Positions 30,389 through 37,191 of a DNA stretch of 38,181 nucleotides are shown one piece after another. Each line of letters begins with the position of its first letter. The first letter of the stretch is position 1. The notes beneath the pieces were generated by a model. The model did no database searches. It saw nothing but the letters and a program-made list of their open reading frames with translations, and had not been told where the DNA came from. This DNA is from JAPWJZ01 sp966211335 (GTDB taxonomy: Bacteria; Pseudomonadota; Alphaproteobacteria; Micavibrionales; UBA2020). The stretch lies in NCBI GenBank assembly GCA_966211335.1, contig CBIHNF010000006.1, positions 1 through 38,181 on the forward strand. Reading direction: 5' to 3'. A program made the translations under genes and the position numbers.

Positions 30389-30838
30389 ATGCGCGTTACC
30401 CCGAAAACCGAAAAACAGATCGCCGAAGAAAACCTGTGGCCGGAAGGAGAATACAGCTTCGAGGTGATCGAAGCGAAGGACAGCGTCAGCAAGAAGGGCA
30501 ATGAAATGATTGTTCTTTCCCTGCGCCTGTTCGACAACGACGATGCCGACCGTTCCCGCACCATCAATGACTACCTGATGGACAGCATCCCCGCCAAGCT
30601 GCGCCAGATTTGCGTGGCTGGCGGCCTGCAGGGCAAATACGAAAGCGGTACCATCCTTGCCAGCGACTTCATCGGCATCTGCGGCACCCTGAAGCTGAAA
30701 ATCCAGCATGACAAAACAGGCCAATACGCTGCGCAGAACTCTGTCGGTAGCTACGTGGTCAACAAAGGCGACAATGACCACGGCATCCCGGCAGGCCACC
30801 CCGCAGGCGACGCCATGCCATGGGAAGCAAACCCGTAA
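30389..30838 (+). CDS. DUF669-like protein, putative ssDNA-binding partner of Sak4
   Basis: A 149-residue protein matching the DUF669 pattern: NLWPEGEYSFEVIEAKDSVSKKGNEMIVLSLRLFD forms an OB-like first half, followed by TINDYLMDS, a helix, and a strand with GTLKLKIQHDK, with a Gly/Ala-rich polar end. Such proteins accompany recombination ATPases in phages and act like an SSB. AAGGAG lies before the ATG and the gap from the ATPase stop is four bases. It ends 61 bases before the tRNA gene. Confidence 0.78.
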   Translation: MRVTPKTEKQIAEENLWPEGEYSFEVIEAKDSVSKKGNEMIVLSLRLFDNDDADRSRTINDYLMDSIPAKLRQICVAGGLQGKYESGTILASDFIGICGTLKLKIQHDKTGQYAAQNSVGSYVVNKGDNDHGIPAGHPAGDAMPWEANP

Positions 30839-30899
30839 TTGAAGCGGAACCAAACGTCAGGAGTGGCGTGACAGACCGGAGAGACGGTCACCAAATTTC

Positions 30900-30974
30900 G
30901 GGGCATTAGCTCATCGGTAGAGCGGCTGTTTGAAGCGCAGCGCGCAGGTGGTTCAATTCCATCATGCCCCACCA
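30900..30974 (+). tRNA. tRNA-Phe(GAA)
   Basis: A complete cloverleaf of 75 bases. The acceptor GGGGCAT pairs perfectly with ATGCCCC, followed by A73 and an encoded CCA. The D arm is GCTC, loop ATCGGTA, GAGC. The anticodon stem GCTGT pairs with GCAGC (T-G wobble at 31-39), loop TTGAAGC with anticodon GAA. The variable loop is GCGCA. The T arm is GGTGG / CCATC around TTCAATT. Odd points: G at 37 and C at 38 where A is usual, and a short D loop. It lies between the DUF669 gene and the next CDS and would be cut out of the early transcript. Confidence 0.9.
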
Positions 30975-30992
30975 AATTGATACGAGGCCAAA

Positions 30993-31544
30993 ATGACCAC
31001 CGCTTTCCAGGCTGTCTATACCAACTTCAAGCCCATCCCCTCGCGCGGCGTCGTGCAGATCGTGCTGGAAGCCCCGATTGAGGCGGGCGACAGCATTATC
31101 GCCATGCTGGGCATGCCAACGCCGGCGGGCAGCAAATGGGTGGGAGTCGCGCGTATCGTGGAACAGAAACAGAATGCACCGGAGGAAACCCCCTGTCTTG
31201 CCCAAGACGAACCCCCTTCCGGTACAGCGGCGGCAGGCGTTGAACAACAGCGCCTGCCGGATGCCGCCTCGAAGAAATGGACGGACATGTCCTATTCGCA
31301 GCGCGCCGGGATTTTGTGCGGTGAGCCGAAGTTTCTTGAATTCCTCATCAACGATTATAAAAGCGTTGTCACCTCCATTGTCGACACGCAGCCCGGTTTA
31401 AAAGACCCCGAGTTATGCGCGGCCGTTTTGCGCGCGCTTTGCAAGGTAGCGTCACGCAGGGTTCTCAACTATGACGGGAGCGCGCAGGGCACATTCGACA
31501 ACATCACCAAACAATACCGCCTCTATCTCAAGTACGGCCAATAA
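30993..31544 (+). CDS. hypothetical early protein, 183 aa
   Basis: A 183-residue protein in two parts. An N-terminal beta region (VVQIVLEAPIEAGDSIIAMLG) is separated by a Pro/Gly/Ala linker from a C-terminal helical domain (YSQRAGILCGEPKFLEFL ... LCAAVLRALCKVASRRVL). The C-terminal domain looks like a phage module in which a single conserved Cys follows GIL, but I cannot name it. The gene starts 18 bases after the tRNA, in the same direction. Confidence 0.7.
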   Translation: MTTAFQAVYTNFKPIPSRGVVQIVLEAPIEAGDSIIAMLGMPTPAGSKWVGVARIVEQKQNAPEETPCLAQDEPPSGTAAAGVEQQRLPDAASKKWTDMSYSQRAGILCGEPKFLEFLINDYKSVVTSIVDTQPGLKDPELCAAVLRALCKVASRRVLNYDGSAQGTFDNITKQYRLYLKYGQ

Positions 31545-31555
31545 GGAGCCACCAC

Positions 31556-31813
31556 ATGACCACCGGCGACAGCCCCGACTTCTATATCGTCAAGAACCGC
31601 TCGAGCATTGAAGGCCTTCCCGGCTGGCTCATGCAGCGCCCGTACAACACCGTGCGCCATGGCGACGACTTCACCGACCGCAACGGCAAGCACCTCATCA
31701 GCCTGAAGAACGGCGTCAAGCGCTGCGGCCTCATCCTGGTGGTGGAGCGCACGCTCCTGGAACGCGCTGTTGAAATCACAGGGCAGCTTGCTATGAACGA
31801 AGGAGTTTTTTGA
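31556..31813 (+). CDS. hypothetical early protein, 85 aa
   Basis: Unrecognised 85-residue protein (MTTGDSPDFYIVKNRSS, then WLMQRPYNTVRHGDDFTDR). The C-terminal half is a strand-helix unit. GGAGCC precedes the ATG; it ends one base before the next gene. It has no membrane segment and a net basic charge. Confidence 0.65.
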   Translation: MTTGDSPDFYIVKNRSSIEGLPGWLMQRPYNTVRHGDDFTDRNGKHLISLKNGVKRCGLILVVERTLLERAVEITGQLAMNEGVF

Positions 31814-31814
31814 T

Positions 31815-32045
31815 ATGACTTTGTTATTTGAACCAAAGTCCTTTGAACGGATAGTCAAAGCTAATCTTGAAAGCGGGATGGCAGCTCAGGCTGAAGATAT
31901 AGTTTTCAAAGCCATGAAAGAGTACGAGGCAGCCGTCAGAAAAGAACTGGCGAAGGTCGTGCTTGGACTGGTCGAAAATAACTACAACATAAGAACGACG
32001 GAACACAGCCTTGTCATTGAGGTCCTTCACCTTGATGTGACTTAA
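31815..32045 (+). CDS. hypothetical early protein, 76 aa
   Basis: A 76-residue, mostly helical protein (FKAMKEYEAAVRKELAKVVLG) with a C-terminal strand ending HLDVT, unrecognised. It follows the preceding stop by one base. It is more AT-rich than the 5' early genes and shows the change in composition that continues to the dcm region. Confidence 0.6.
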   Translation: MTLLFEPKSFERIVKANLESGMAAQAEDIVFKAMKEYEAAVRKELAKVVLGLVENNYNIRTTEHSLVIEVLHLDVT

Positions 32046-32114
32046 GCAGGGTAATTGCGAGGCAGTAAACGAGATGGCCGAGCAGATCGCAACGAACGAG
32101 GGAATGCAGCTGAG

Positions 32115-32318
32115 ATGAAAAACGTAAAACTGACAGGTGACATTGCCTATATCGACATTAAAACCGGACGCTCGAAAGTCATGCGAGAAATTGACAAGGG
32201 CAAGGAAATCCCCGTGACGCTGACCGGAACAATCACCGACGCATTCAGCGGTGATGACGGGGTTTCCATCCAGTTCACCATTTCCATGAAGTCCTTCAAG
32301 CTTGGAGAGCCGAAATGA
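32115..32318 (+). CDS. hypothetical early protein, 67 aa
   Basis: Sixty-seven residues, MKNVKLTGDIAYIDIKTGRS, with alternating strands (IPVTLTGTITDAF, VSIQFTISMKSF), so a small beta barrel is possible. An upstream mini-frame at 32074-32118 (14 codons) ends at TGA overlapping this ATG as ATGA and could couple translation. The ATG at 32115 is preferred to an in-frame TTG at 32055. Confidence 0.6.
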   Translation: MKNVKLTGDIAYIDIKTGRSKVMREIDKGKEIPVTLTGTITDAFSGDDGVSIQFTISMKSFKLGEPK

Positions 32319-32476
32319 CCGATATTAAGCCAAGCGTGGTCTACATTTTTGAAGGCTGCAAAATATCAGAAACCGATAAGCACATTTACATCACTGAACC
32401 AAATGGAACGGTGCATATGTTTCCAACAGGAAGCTATGTTTTTAGCAACCGTAAAGACGTAGGGGTATGGCCATGA
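32315..32476 (+). CDS. hypothetical early protein, 53 aa
   Basis: A 53-codon frame, MTDIKPSVVYIFEGCKISE, with strands and a polar loop, ending GVWP. It overlaps the previous stop (ATGA) and the next start (ATGA at 32473). The chain of overlaps is the main evidence for coding. Function unknown. Confidence 0.6.
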   Translation: MTDIKPSVVYIFEGCKISETDKHIYITEPNGTVHMFPTGSYVFSNRKDVGVWP

Positions 32477-32970
32477 CCGACAAACGCGCCGCAGCTTTGG
32501 AAGCCGACATTGATTTAGCCAGAACGTATCTGCGCCGAATTTGTGACGGGGAAAAACTGTTCATGTCTATCCCTGCGAGGAAAGACGATTTTGATCTGGT
32601 TTTTGACAGGGTAATCCGCGCCGCCCAAGCATCAACCCCCGCAGAGTGGCAACCGATAGCCGATGCGCCGAGGGATGGGAGGCATATCTTGCTTTGCGTT
32701 CCGGGTGAGGATTTAGATTTCAAAAAAGGCTCCGTTGCTAGATGCATCGGATATTACGGCGCAAAATACACCGTTCCTGCCCATGACGATATTTGGGAGC
32801 CAGAGAAACATGAAGGCGAATTTGAATATCAAGAAAGCAGCGGGGAATGGTTTGCCAAGGAGGGATTTTTCTTTAATTCGTTTGAGAACAGTTATGGAGA
32901 TGAATTAGCCAAACGTATTAACCCCACCCACTTCATGCCCCTCCCAAAGCCGCCAGCGCAGAAGGAATAG
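32473..32970 (+). CDS. DUF551-like early protein, 165 aa
   Basis: A 165-residue protein. The second half has the phage DUF551-type pattern: EWQPIADAPRDGRHILLC, a strand with GYYGAKYTVP, and HFMPLPKPP near the end. The N-terminal 50 residues are a charged helix. The role of DUF551 proteins is unknown; they often sit in early accessory clusters. The ATG at 32473 overlaps the upstream stop; an ATG at 32467 in the same frame is an alternative. Confidence 0.7.
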   Translation: MTDKRAAALEADIDLARTYLRRICDGEKLFMSIPARKDDFDLVFDRVIRAAQASTPAEWQPIADAPRDGRHILLCVPGEDLDFKKGSVARCIGYYGAKYTVPAHDDIWEPEKHEGEFEYQESSGEWFAKEGFFFNSFENSYGDELAKRINPTHFMPLPKPPAQKE

Positions 32971-32974
32971 AGAG

Positions 32975-33154
32975 ATGAAACCGCAAGCACAACAAGTCAA
33001 AACACCGGAACGACCAGAAGTTTCAGTCAGCCCTTGGACAGCCAACGGAATTGAAATCACGATTGAGGCCGTGCGCGTACTGGCTACTAATACTGGTGAC
33101 GGTATCGAAATAATTGTTCAGGCCAATGGCGCGAAAGTGACGGTGCAATCATGA
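32975..33154 (+). CDS. hypothetical early protein, 59 aa
   Basis: A 59-codon frame, MKPQAQQVKTPERPEVSV, then a beta-type part (IEITIEAVRV, IEIIVQANGAKVTVQS). GAGAG is just before the ATG. It starts four bases after the DUF551-like stop and overlaps the next gene by four bases. No family recognised. Confidence 0.6.
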   Translation: MKPQAQQVKTPERPEVSVSPWTANGIEITIEAVRVLATNTGDGIEIIVQANGAKVTVQS

Positions 33155-33468
33155 CCTCCCCCACCCCGACCGATAAACTGCGCAAGGATATAGCCATTCT
33201 GACAGAATATATGGCACCAAAATTAGGACAATGGCGGTATTACGATGGGGAGCACCATTGTTTTACGTCTCTGCCTGAGAAGGCGATTGACCTAGCAAAT
33301 CAGGCCGCGAAGTTACTCACCACCCCCGAACAGCCCCGCATGACGGAGGAGGAAAGGGAGGCGGTTAGTTACATGGAATACGCATTAGGACAGGGTTATA
33401 TCACAGACCCTAATTTTATCAGATGCATAGAAACAATCATCCGCGCCGTGAAGAAAGGCGGTGTGTGA
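33151..33468 (+). CDS. hypothetical early protein, 105 aa
   Basis: A 105-residue helical protein. MTSPTPTDKLRKDIAILTEYM is followed by a loop and a helix (TEEEREAVSYMEYALGQGY) and the final helix IRAVKKGG. The first part is of a type often seen in early accessory genes of phages. Overlaps with both neighbours (ATGA, TGATG) support the frame. Function unknown. Confidence 0.62.
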   Translation: MTSPTPTDKLRKDIAILTEYMAPKLGQWRYYDGEHHCFTSLPEKAIDLANQAAKLLTTPEQPRMTEEEREAVSYMEYALGQGYITDPNFIRCIETIIRAVKKGGV

Positions 33469-33632
33469 TGAAAGTTAAAAACTGCCCTATCAATGAAGTT
33501 ACCGGAGATGGTGTGACGGTTGGCCGCTGCTGGTTTGCGCTTACGGACGAGAAATGCCCAAGGCATGGCGATGTAAAAGAGGCTGTCAAATTATTTGAAG
33601 AAACAGGAAAGCTTACGAAGGATACCCCATGA
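33468..33632 (+). CDS. hypothetical early protein, 54 aa
   Basis: A 54-residue protein, MKVKNCPINEVTGDGVTVGR, containing three Cys (NCPI, GRCWF, EKCPRHG) that may bind zinc together with the His. The start overlaps the previous stop as TGATG and its own stop overlaps the Lar-like start. Not recognised. Confidence 0.6.
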   Translation: MKVKNCPINEVTGDGVTVGRCWFALTDEKCPRHGDVKEAVKLFEETGKLTKDTP

Positions 33633-34285
33633 CCAATAACGCCCCCGAATGCGGGAAGACTGAGTTGAAGCCGTGTCCGTTTTGTGGTGGCAAGGCGAGA
33701 GTTACACCGTATGAGATAAGCCACAAATGGAACGCAGCAGTTTCCTGCGTTAAATGTCTAGCTGTCTTGTCGATTACGGCGCGGGGCAAGGACGAGGCGA
33801 TTTGTGCAGCTATCAAAGCTTGGAATGACAGAGCCGACCGCCCCACCCAAGAAACGCAGCGCGGCGGGGGTGATGCTCATGTTAATAAAATGCGCGATGC
33901 TCTGGTATTGGCGGGAAAGCGTTTCCGTTTTTACGAGCAACAGCACCGCGCCAAAGTCCCGCCCGACACCATGAAGATAGAGAACAATGTAGAGTTTGCG
34001 GAAATGTGCGAACAAGCCGCCGCCCTCTCCCACCCCGAAGCGGTGCGCGGTAACGACGACCTAACACTGGCCTACCTGACAGGCTTTGAAAAAGGCAAGG
34101 ACAGCGTGAAGGCCGAAGCGGTGCGGACGGTGACGGTGGTAACGGTGGATGAGTTTCAAGATTTTATTTCCGAGTGCGTCGAAGCCGCAAATATCCGCTG
34201 GGAAACAGAAGATAAAATCTTAGCCGCCTTTGCGGAACTAGCGCCAAACGGCCTCCGCATCATCCGCGAAAAGTCGGGGGAGTGA
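33629..34285 (+). CDS. Lar-like restriction-alleviation domain protein, 218 aa
   Basis: The N-terminal 70 residues form a Lar-type zinc ribbon: LKPCPFCGGKARV with Cys 16 and 19, then SCVKCLA with Cys 40 and 43, and IKAWNDR, the family's typical ending. Rac prophage Lar relieves type I restriction by modulating the host enzyme. The remaining 150 residues, helical and acidic, are not part of that family and may be a second domain. In this early cluster it pairs well with the dcm-like gene downstream. The start overlaps the upstream stop by four bases. Confidence 0.78.
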   Translation: MTNNAPECGKTELKPCPFCGGKARVTPYEISHKWNAAVSCVKCLAVLSITARGKDEAICAAIKAWNDRADRPTQETQRGGGDAHVNKMRDALVLAGKRFRFYEQQHRAKVPPDTMKIENNVEFAEMCEQAAALSHPEAVRGNDDLTLAYLTGFEKGKDSVKAEAVRTVTVVTVDEFQDFISECVEAANIRWETEDKILAAFAELAPNGLRIIREKSGE

Positions 34286-34290
34286 GGGGG

Positions 34291-34506
34291 ATGATAGACG
34301 CAGAAGATTTAGAAGACATGCCAGACCGCGAACCTGAATGGCTGCACCTGAATACTGCCCCCAGAACGGGTGAATTTTTGGCGCATAGCAGATCATGGAA
34401 GCGCCCGCAGTTTGTCAGGCGCGTGACGGGCGGGGAATTTGAAAGCGTAGTTTTGCGGCGCAAGGTAATACCGCAAGTTTGGATTAACATTCCGAGGTAC
34501 AAATGA
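34291..34506 (+). CDS. hypothetical early protein, 71 aa
   Basis: Seventy-one residues, MIDAEDLEDMPDREPEWLHL, an acidic start and a basic strand-rich end (VRRVTGGEFESVVLRRKV). Start ATG at 34291 follows GAGGGGG directly. It overlaps the next gene by four bases. Not recognised. Confidence 0.55.
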   Translation: MIDAEDLEDMPDREPEWLHLNTAPRTGEFLAHSRSWKRPQFVRRVTGGEFESVVLRRKVIPQVWINIPRYK

Positions 34507-34988
34507 CGACCACCCCACCCACCCCCGCCGCCATGGGGGAGAAGATGGAATTGAAGGCACTCGTTTATCGCGGCGATGGCTGCAACGTATATCTTTTTAA
34601 AGATGGCGACAGTGAACACCTAACCGATGTTGTTTGGGGAGCGATGTTTCACGGCGATAAAGAAGAACGGCAGCGAGAGCAGGTTGAAGGCATCGCCCAA
34701 GCACTCACCGAAGACGGGCATTTTGATTTTGAGGATGGTCGATTTTTCATTGCAGAATTAATGGGTCAAGACGCGCAGCCCGCCGACCTCGCCCCTCAAT
34801 CGGGCATGGGGCTGGATGCTGTAGAAGCGTTGCGACTTATCCGCGAAAACGTCATGTATTCAAAAAACCACTGTGGCGACCGGAAGATTGTCAGAGATGA
34901 GATGGAACAGTGCATTAAACGCATTGACGCACTGTTTGCCAGCGTGAACGAAAAGCCGTTTCTGCCGCCTGTCGCGGTGGGGGGATAG
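34503..34988 (+). CDS. hypothetical early protein, 161 aa
   Basis: A 161-residue acidic protein. The N-terminal half is a strand-helix unit (MELKALVYRGDGCNVYLFKDG). The C-terminal half is helical (DAVEALRLIRENVMYSKNH, then RDEMEQCIKRIDALFASVN). It ends immediately before the dcm start and may be co-translated with it. Function unknown. Confidence 0.6.
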   Translation: MTTTPPTPAAMGEKMELKALVYRGDGCNVYLFKDGDSEHLTDVVWGAMFHGDKEERQREQVEGIAQALTEDGHFDFEDGRFFIAELMGQDAQPADLAPQSGMGLDAVEALRLIRENVMYSKNHCGDRKIVRDEMEQCIKRIDALFASVNEKPFLPPVAVGG

Positions 34989-35801
34989 ATGAAACTCAAA
35001 GTCCTCGACCTGTTCTCTGGCATTGGCGGTTTCAGCCTCGGCCTAGAGCGCACTGGTGGCTTTGAAACTGTGGCTTTCTGCGAGATTGAAAAATTTAACC
35101 AGCGCGTATTAAAAAAGCATTGGCCTGAAGTGGAGATATTTAACGATGTTACCCGTTTCAAATTTAAATCGCATGTGGACTTGGTTACAGCGGGTTTCCC
35201 CTGCCAAGACGTTTCATTCGCTGGAGAAGGTGCCGGACTTACCGGGGAGCGTTCGGGATTGTTCTGGTATATTATACGAACCCTTTGCATGGTGGGACGG
35301 CCAAAAGTTCTGTTGGAGAACGTGGCAGCTTTGCTTGATAGAGGGTTGGGAACAGTTCTTGGGGCAATGGCCTCGTTCGGGTATGACACGGAATGGCATT
35401 GCATACCGGCGTCAGCCGTTGGTGCGCCTCACAGACGAGACCGCATCTGGATATTTGGCAACCCCCAGAGCTTGTTCATCAATGGCGGCAAGGTTGACAG
35501 AGAACACAGCGAAGGCAAAATACCCAAACTTGGAAACGCAGATTGCGCGGCTAATATTGCCAACTCTGGGAGCGTCGGAATACAAGGGTGCTTCCCGAAA
35601 AAGATACAAAGGATCGCCTCATTTTCGTGGTGCGAAAACATCAGAAGCCTTGAGGAATTGCGAGACAGACGCGACTTACCTGAACCCACAGTTCGCGGAG
35701 CTAATGATGGGCTATCCAATAGATTATACGCGCTTGGAAACTCCGTTGTCCCCCAAATCCCAGAAATGATAGGGCGTTCAATTTTGGAGGCAATGAAATG
35801 A
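34989..35801 (+). CDS. dcm: DNA (cytosine-5) methyltransferase, solitary
   Basis: A 270-residue C5-cytosine methyltransferase. Motif I is DLFSGIGGFSLGLE (residues 7-20), motif IV AGFPCQDVS with catalytic Cys 72, motif VI LLENV (108-112), motif VIII PHRRDRIWI (147-155), and motifs IX-X NRLYALGNSVVPQI (244-257). The target-recognition region, about 160-235, is short, as in small phage enzymes. No restriction partner is nearby, so it is a solitary modifier, likely protecting phage DNA. The gene is more AT-rich than the virion genes. A long second frame (35146-35769) runs inside it. Confidence 0.95.
   Translation: MKLKVLDLFSGIGGFSLGLERTGGFETVAFCEIEKFNQRVLKKHWPEVEIFNDVTRFKFKSHVDLVTAGFPCQDVSFAGEGAGLTGERSGLFWYIIRTLCMVGRPKVLLENVAALLDRGLGTVLGAMASFGYDTEWHCIPASAVGAPHRRDRIWIFGNPQSLFINGGKVDREHSEGKIPKLGNADCAANIANSGSVGIQGCFPKKIQRIASFSWCENIRSLEELRDRRDLPEPTVRGANDGLSNRLYALGNSVVPQIPEMIGRSILEAMK
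35146..35769 (+). CDS. overprinted 207-codon frame inside dcm (+1)
   Basis: A 207-codon frame in the +1 phase that covers dcm motifs IV to X. Its ATG is preceded by GGAG at a ten-base distance. The product contains EPFAWWDGQKFCWRTWQLCL, GQWPRSGMTRNGIAY and LNPQFAELMMGYPIDYT. From memory these resemble phrases of phage proteins annotated as hypothetical (F-A-W-x-D, W-P-R-S-G-M, L-N-P-x-F-x-E-x-x-M-G-x-P). Part of the resemblance can arise because the methyltransferase motifs beneath are themselves conserved. Real double coding and a shadow frame are both possible. Confidence 0.4.
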   Translation: MLPVSNLNRMWTWLQRVSPAKTFHSLEKVPDLPGSVRDCSGILYEPFAWWDGQKFCWRTWQLCLIEGWEQFLGQWPRSGMTRNGIAYRRQPLVRLTDETASGYLATPRACSSMAARLTENTAKAKYPNLETQIARLILPTLGASEYKGASRKRYKGSPHFRGAKTSEALRNCETDATYLNPQFAELMMGYPIDYTRLETPLSPKSQK

Positions 35802-35893
35802 TACGCACAAAAGAATGGTACCTGCACCGCGTCCCGTTTATGACCCCCGCAGGCAAGCTAATCATGGTTGCGAGGTGGAGGTATTGCGGGTGA
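35798..35893 (+). CDS. possible small protein, 31 aa
   Basis: A short frame, MIRTKEWYLHRVPFMTPAGK, basic and aromatic, that starts within the dcm stop (ATGA overlap) after GGAGG. The overlap and ribosome site suggest translation, but 31 codons are too few to be sure. Confidence 0.4.
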   Translation: MIRTKEWYLHRVPFMTPAGKLIMVARWRYCG

Positions 35894-35997
35894 AAATAGT
35901 TCCGTGCTGTTGGAATAATTTAGTTGATATGAGTTGTGGATGTCGCGAAAGCACACGCAAAAGACAAACAAAATACGAGATTAAAACGGAGGAAAAA
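35894..35997 (+). other. short gap without convincing gene
   Basis: About 100 AT-rich bases between the 31-codon frame and the ATG at 35998. A GTG-started frame (35890) would run in phase into the next gene, but the good ribosome site GGAGGA at 35989-35994 favours the later ATG. No repeat, promoter or hairpin stands out. Confidence 0.4.
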
Positions 35998-36138
35998 ATG
36001 ACCACCGACCGCGAAATAATGCAGAAGATGGCGGCGGCTTTGAAGAAGGCTGAATACGCTATCAAGGGCAGGGAACATACCGGATTTATTGCCGAAGCCC
36101 TCGCCGCATACAACGAGCATATCGGGAGGAAGGGATGA
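35998..36138 (+). CDS. hypothetical early protein, 46 aa
   Basis: A 46-residue helical protein, MTTDREIMQKMAAALKKAEY, ending GRKG. The ribosome site GGAGGA and the four-base overlap into the next gene support it. It is of a type seen in early accessory clusters; function unknown. Confidence 0.6.
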   Translation: MTTDREIMQKMAAALKKAEYAIKGREHTGFIAEALAAYNEHIGRKG

Positions 36139-36524
36139 AACACCTACTCGAAATGATTGAAGCCGTTGACCCGAAGGATACGGCGAAGCTGGATGAGATT
36201 GATGCGCGGGTTGCTGTTTTCGTTTTTAATGGCACTCTCGAAAAAACATCTTTCGGCACATGGGCTGTCCGTTGTTACGGCAACCGTTTTACAGCAGAAG
36301 AATACACCCGTTCCCGCAATTCCCTTAAGGCGATAAGGCCGCAGGGGTGGTTAATAGATATTTTTAAAAGACCCGCTTACTCAGTTTGCATCCTTTTGAA
36401 AATAGATGATGTGAAAGGCGATACTGAAATAAAATCACCCTTAAGCGACACCGAAGAACTAGCCGAACTCCACGCCATTATCCAAGCCCTAGAACATGAA
36501 AGAAAATCCAATGAAGAAAACTAA
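36135..36524 (+). CDS. hypothetical early protein, 129 aa
   Basis: A 129-residue protein. The N-terminal 60 residues (MKHLLEMIEAVDPKDTAKLDE, then VFVFNG) lead into a central patch with YTRSRNSLKAIRPQGWLID. The latter is a pattern I associate with unnamed phage early proteins. The C-terminus is an acidic helix. The start overlaps the previous stop by four bases, and the next gene begins inside its 3' end. No function can be given. Confidence 0.65.
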   Translation: MKHLLEMIEAVDPKDTAKLDEIDARVAVFVFNGTLEKTSFGTWAVRCYGNRFTAEEYTRSRNSLKAIRPQGWLIDIFKRPAYSVCILLKIDDVKGDTEIKSPLSDTEELAELHAIIQALEHERKSNEEN

Positions 36525-36714
36525 GGCGGAAAAAGGATGGGTTATAACTGGAAATTACGGCATTTATGTAGGTTGGCAAATATGCAGAAAGGACATGATC
36601 AAAGAGCATACAATTGATCTTGGCATAACATGGGGAACTGCGCGTAAACGTGGCGACCGTTGCATCCCCGTCCTCATCACGCCCGTTGTGAGGGGGAAAC
36701 GCAATGGCAAATGA
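36496..36714 (+). CDS. hypothetical basic protein, 72 aa
   Basis: A 72-residue basic protein (MKENPMKKTKAEKGW, then strands WVITGNYGIYVGWQI, and an Arg/Lys-rich end). It overlaps the upstream gene by 29 bases if it starts at 36496, or by 14 bases from the ATG at 36511. Neither has a clear ribosome site, so the start is uncertain. It overlaps the next gene by 11 bases. Not recognised. Confidence 0.55.
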   Translation: MKENPMKKTKAEKGWVITGNYGIYVGWQICRKDMIKEHTIDLGITWGTARKRGDRCIPVLITPVVRGKRNGK

Positions 36715-36946
36715 AATAAATGTCATGAAGCTGCGCAAGGGCGACCAAGTTACCCTGCGGTGCGGTGGCACGTTGAAAATCAGGAAGCGGCATAATTACA
36801 GCCACGACTGTGTTTCATATTTCCTTGACGACGAAAGCTCACAACCTGTCACATGGTTTTATGACGGCAGGTGGGGTTATTCAGGCGATGGTCATTTAGA
36901 CATTGTGTGCATTACGCGGAAAGTTGTGAGGGGGAGGAAGAAGTGA
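36704..36946 (+). CDS. hypothetical early protein, 80 aa
   Basis: An 80-residue, beta-type protein: MANEINVMKLRKGDQVTLRC, then a strand-rich section with an acidic DDESS turn and aromatic WFYDGRWGYSG, ending in basic residues. Ribosome site AGGGGG is seven bases before the ATG. The stop overlaps the excisionase GTG start by four bases. A small nucleic-acid-binding barrel is possible. Family unknown. Confidence 0.6.
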   Translation: MANEINVMKLRKGDQVTLRCGGTLKIRKRHNYSHDCVSYFLDDESSQPVTWFYDGRWGYSGDGHLDIVCITRKVVRGRKK

Positions 36947-37191
36947 CAGCACTGACGCCCGCAAAAGCTGCGCAATACCTTGGTTGCCACCCCTGCACCG
37001 TCTACAGGCTTGTCCAGACAGGTGAACTGGAAGCCTTTAAGCTGGGTGGTCATAGGCTGCGAATTAGATCAGAAGCTATCGAACGCTACATGGAAGCGAA
37101 TAAATGTACCTCGTCAAATACCGGAAGCATTGGGCAGAATATGACCCGACCACTCGCACTCGACGGTCGCTACATACCCCTGACCGATTAA
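36943..37191 (+). CDS. xis: excisionase-like HTH protein
   Basis: An 82-residue protein. Residues 4-52 are a MerR/excisionase-type winged helix: LTPAKAAQYLGCHPCTVYR and LEAFKLGGHRLRIRSEAIERYM. The C-terminal 30 residues are polar. The start is GTG at 36943, preceded by GGGGGAGG, and it overlaps the previous gene by four bases; in-frame codons further upstream belong to that gene's shadow. Its end overlaps the integrase gene by 88 bases. It would direct the integrase towards excision. A transcription regulator of the same fold is an alternative. Confidence 0.8.
   Translation: MTALTPAKAAQYLGCHPCTVYRLVQTGELEAFKLGGHRLRIRSEAIERYMEANKCTSSNTGSIGQNMTRPLALDGRYIPLTD

Noticed and set aside
30751..30975. 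Minus-strand frame beginning with MVGHDGIEPP
   Set aside because: The GIEPP phrase is the typical translation of the strand opposite a tRNA; the tRNA at 30900-30974 explains it.
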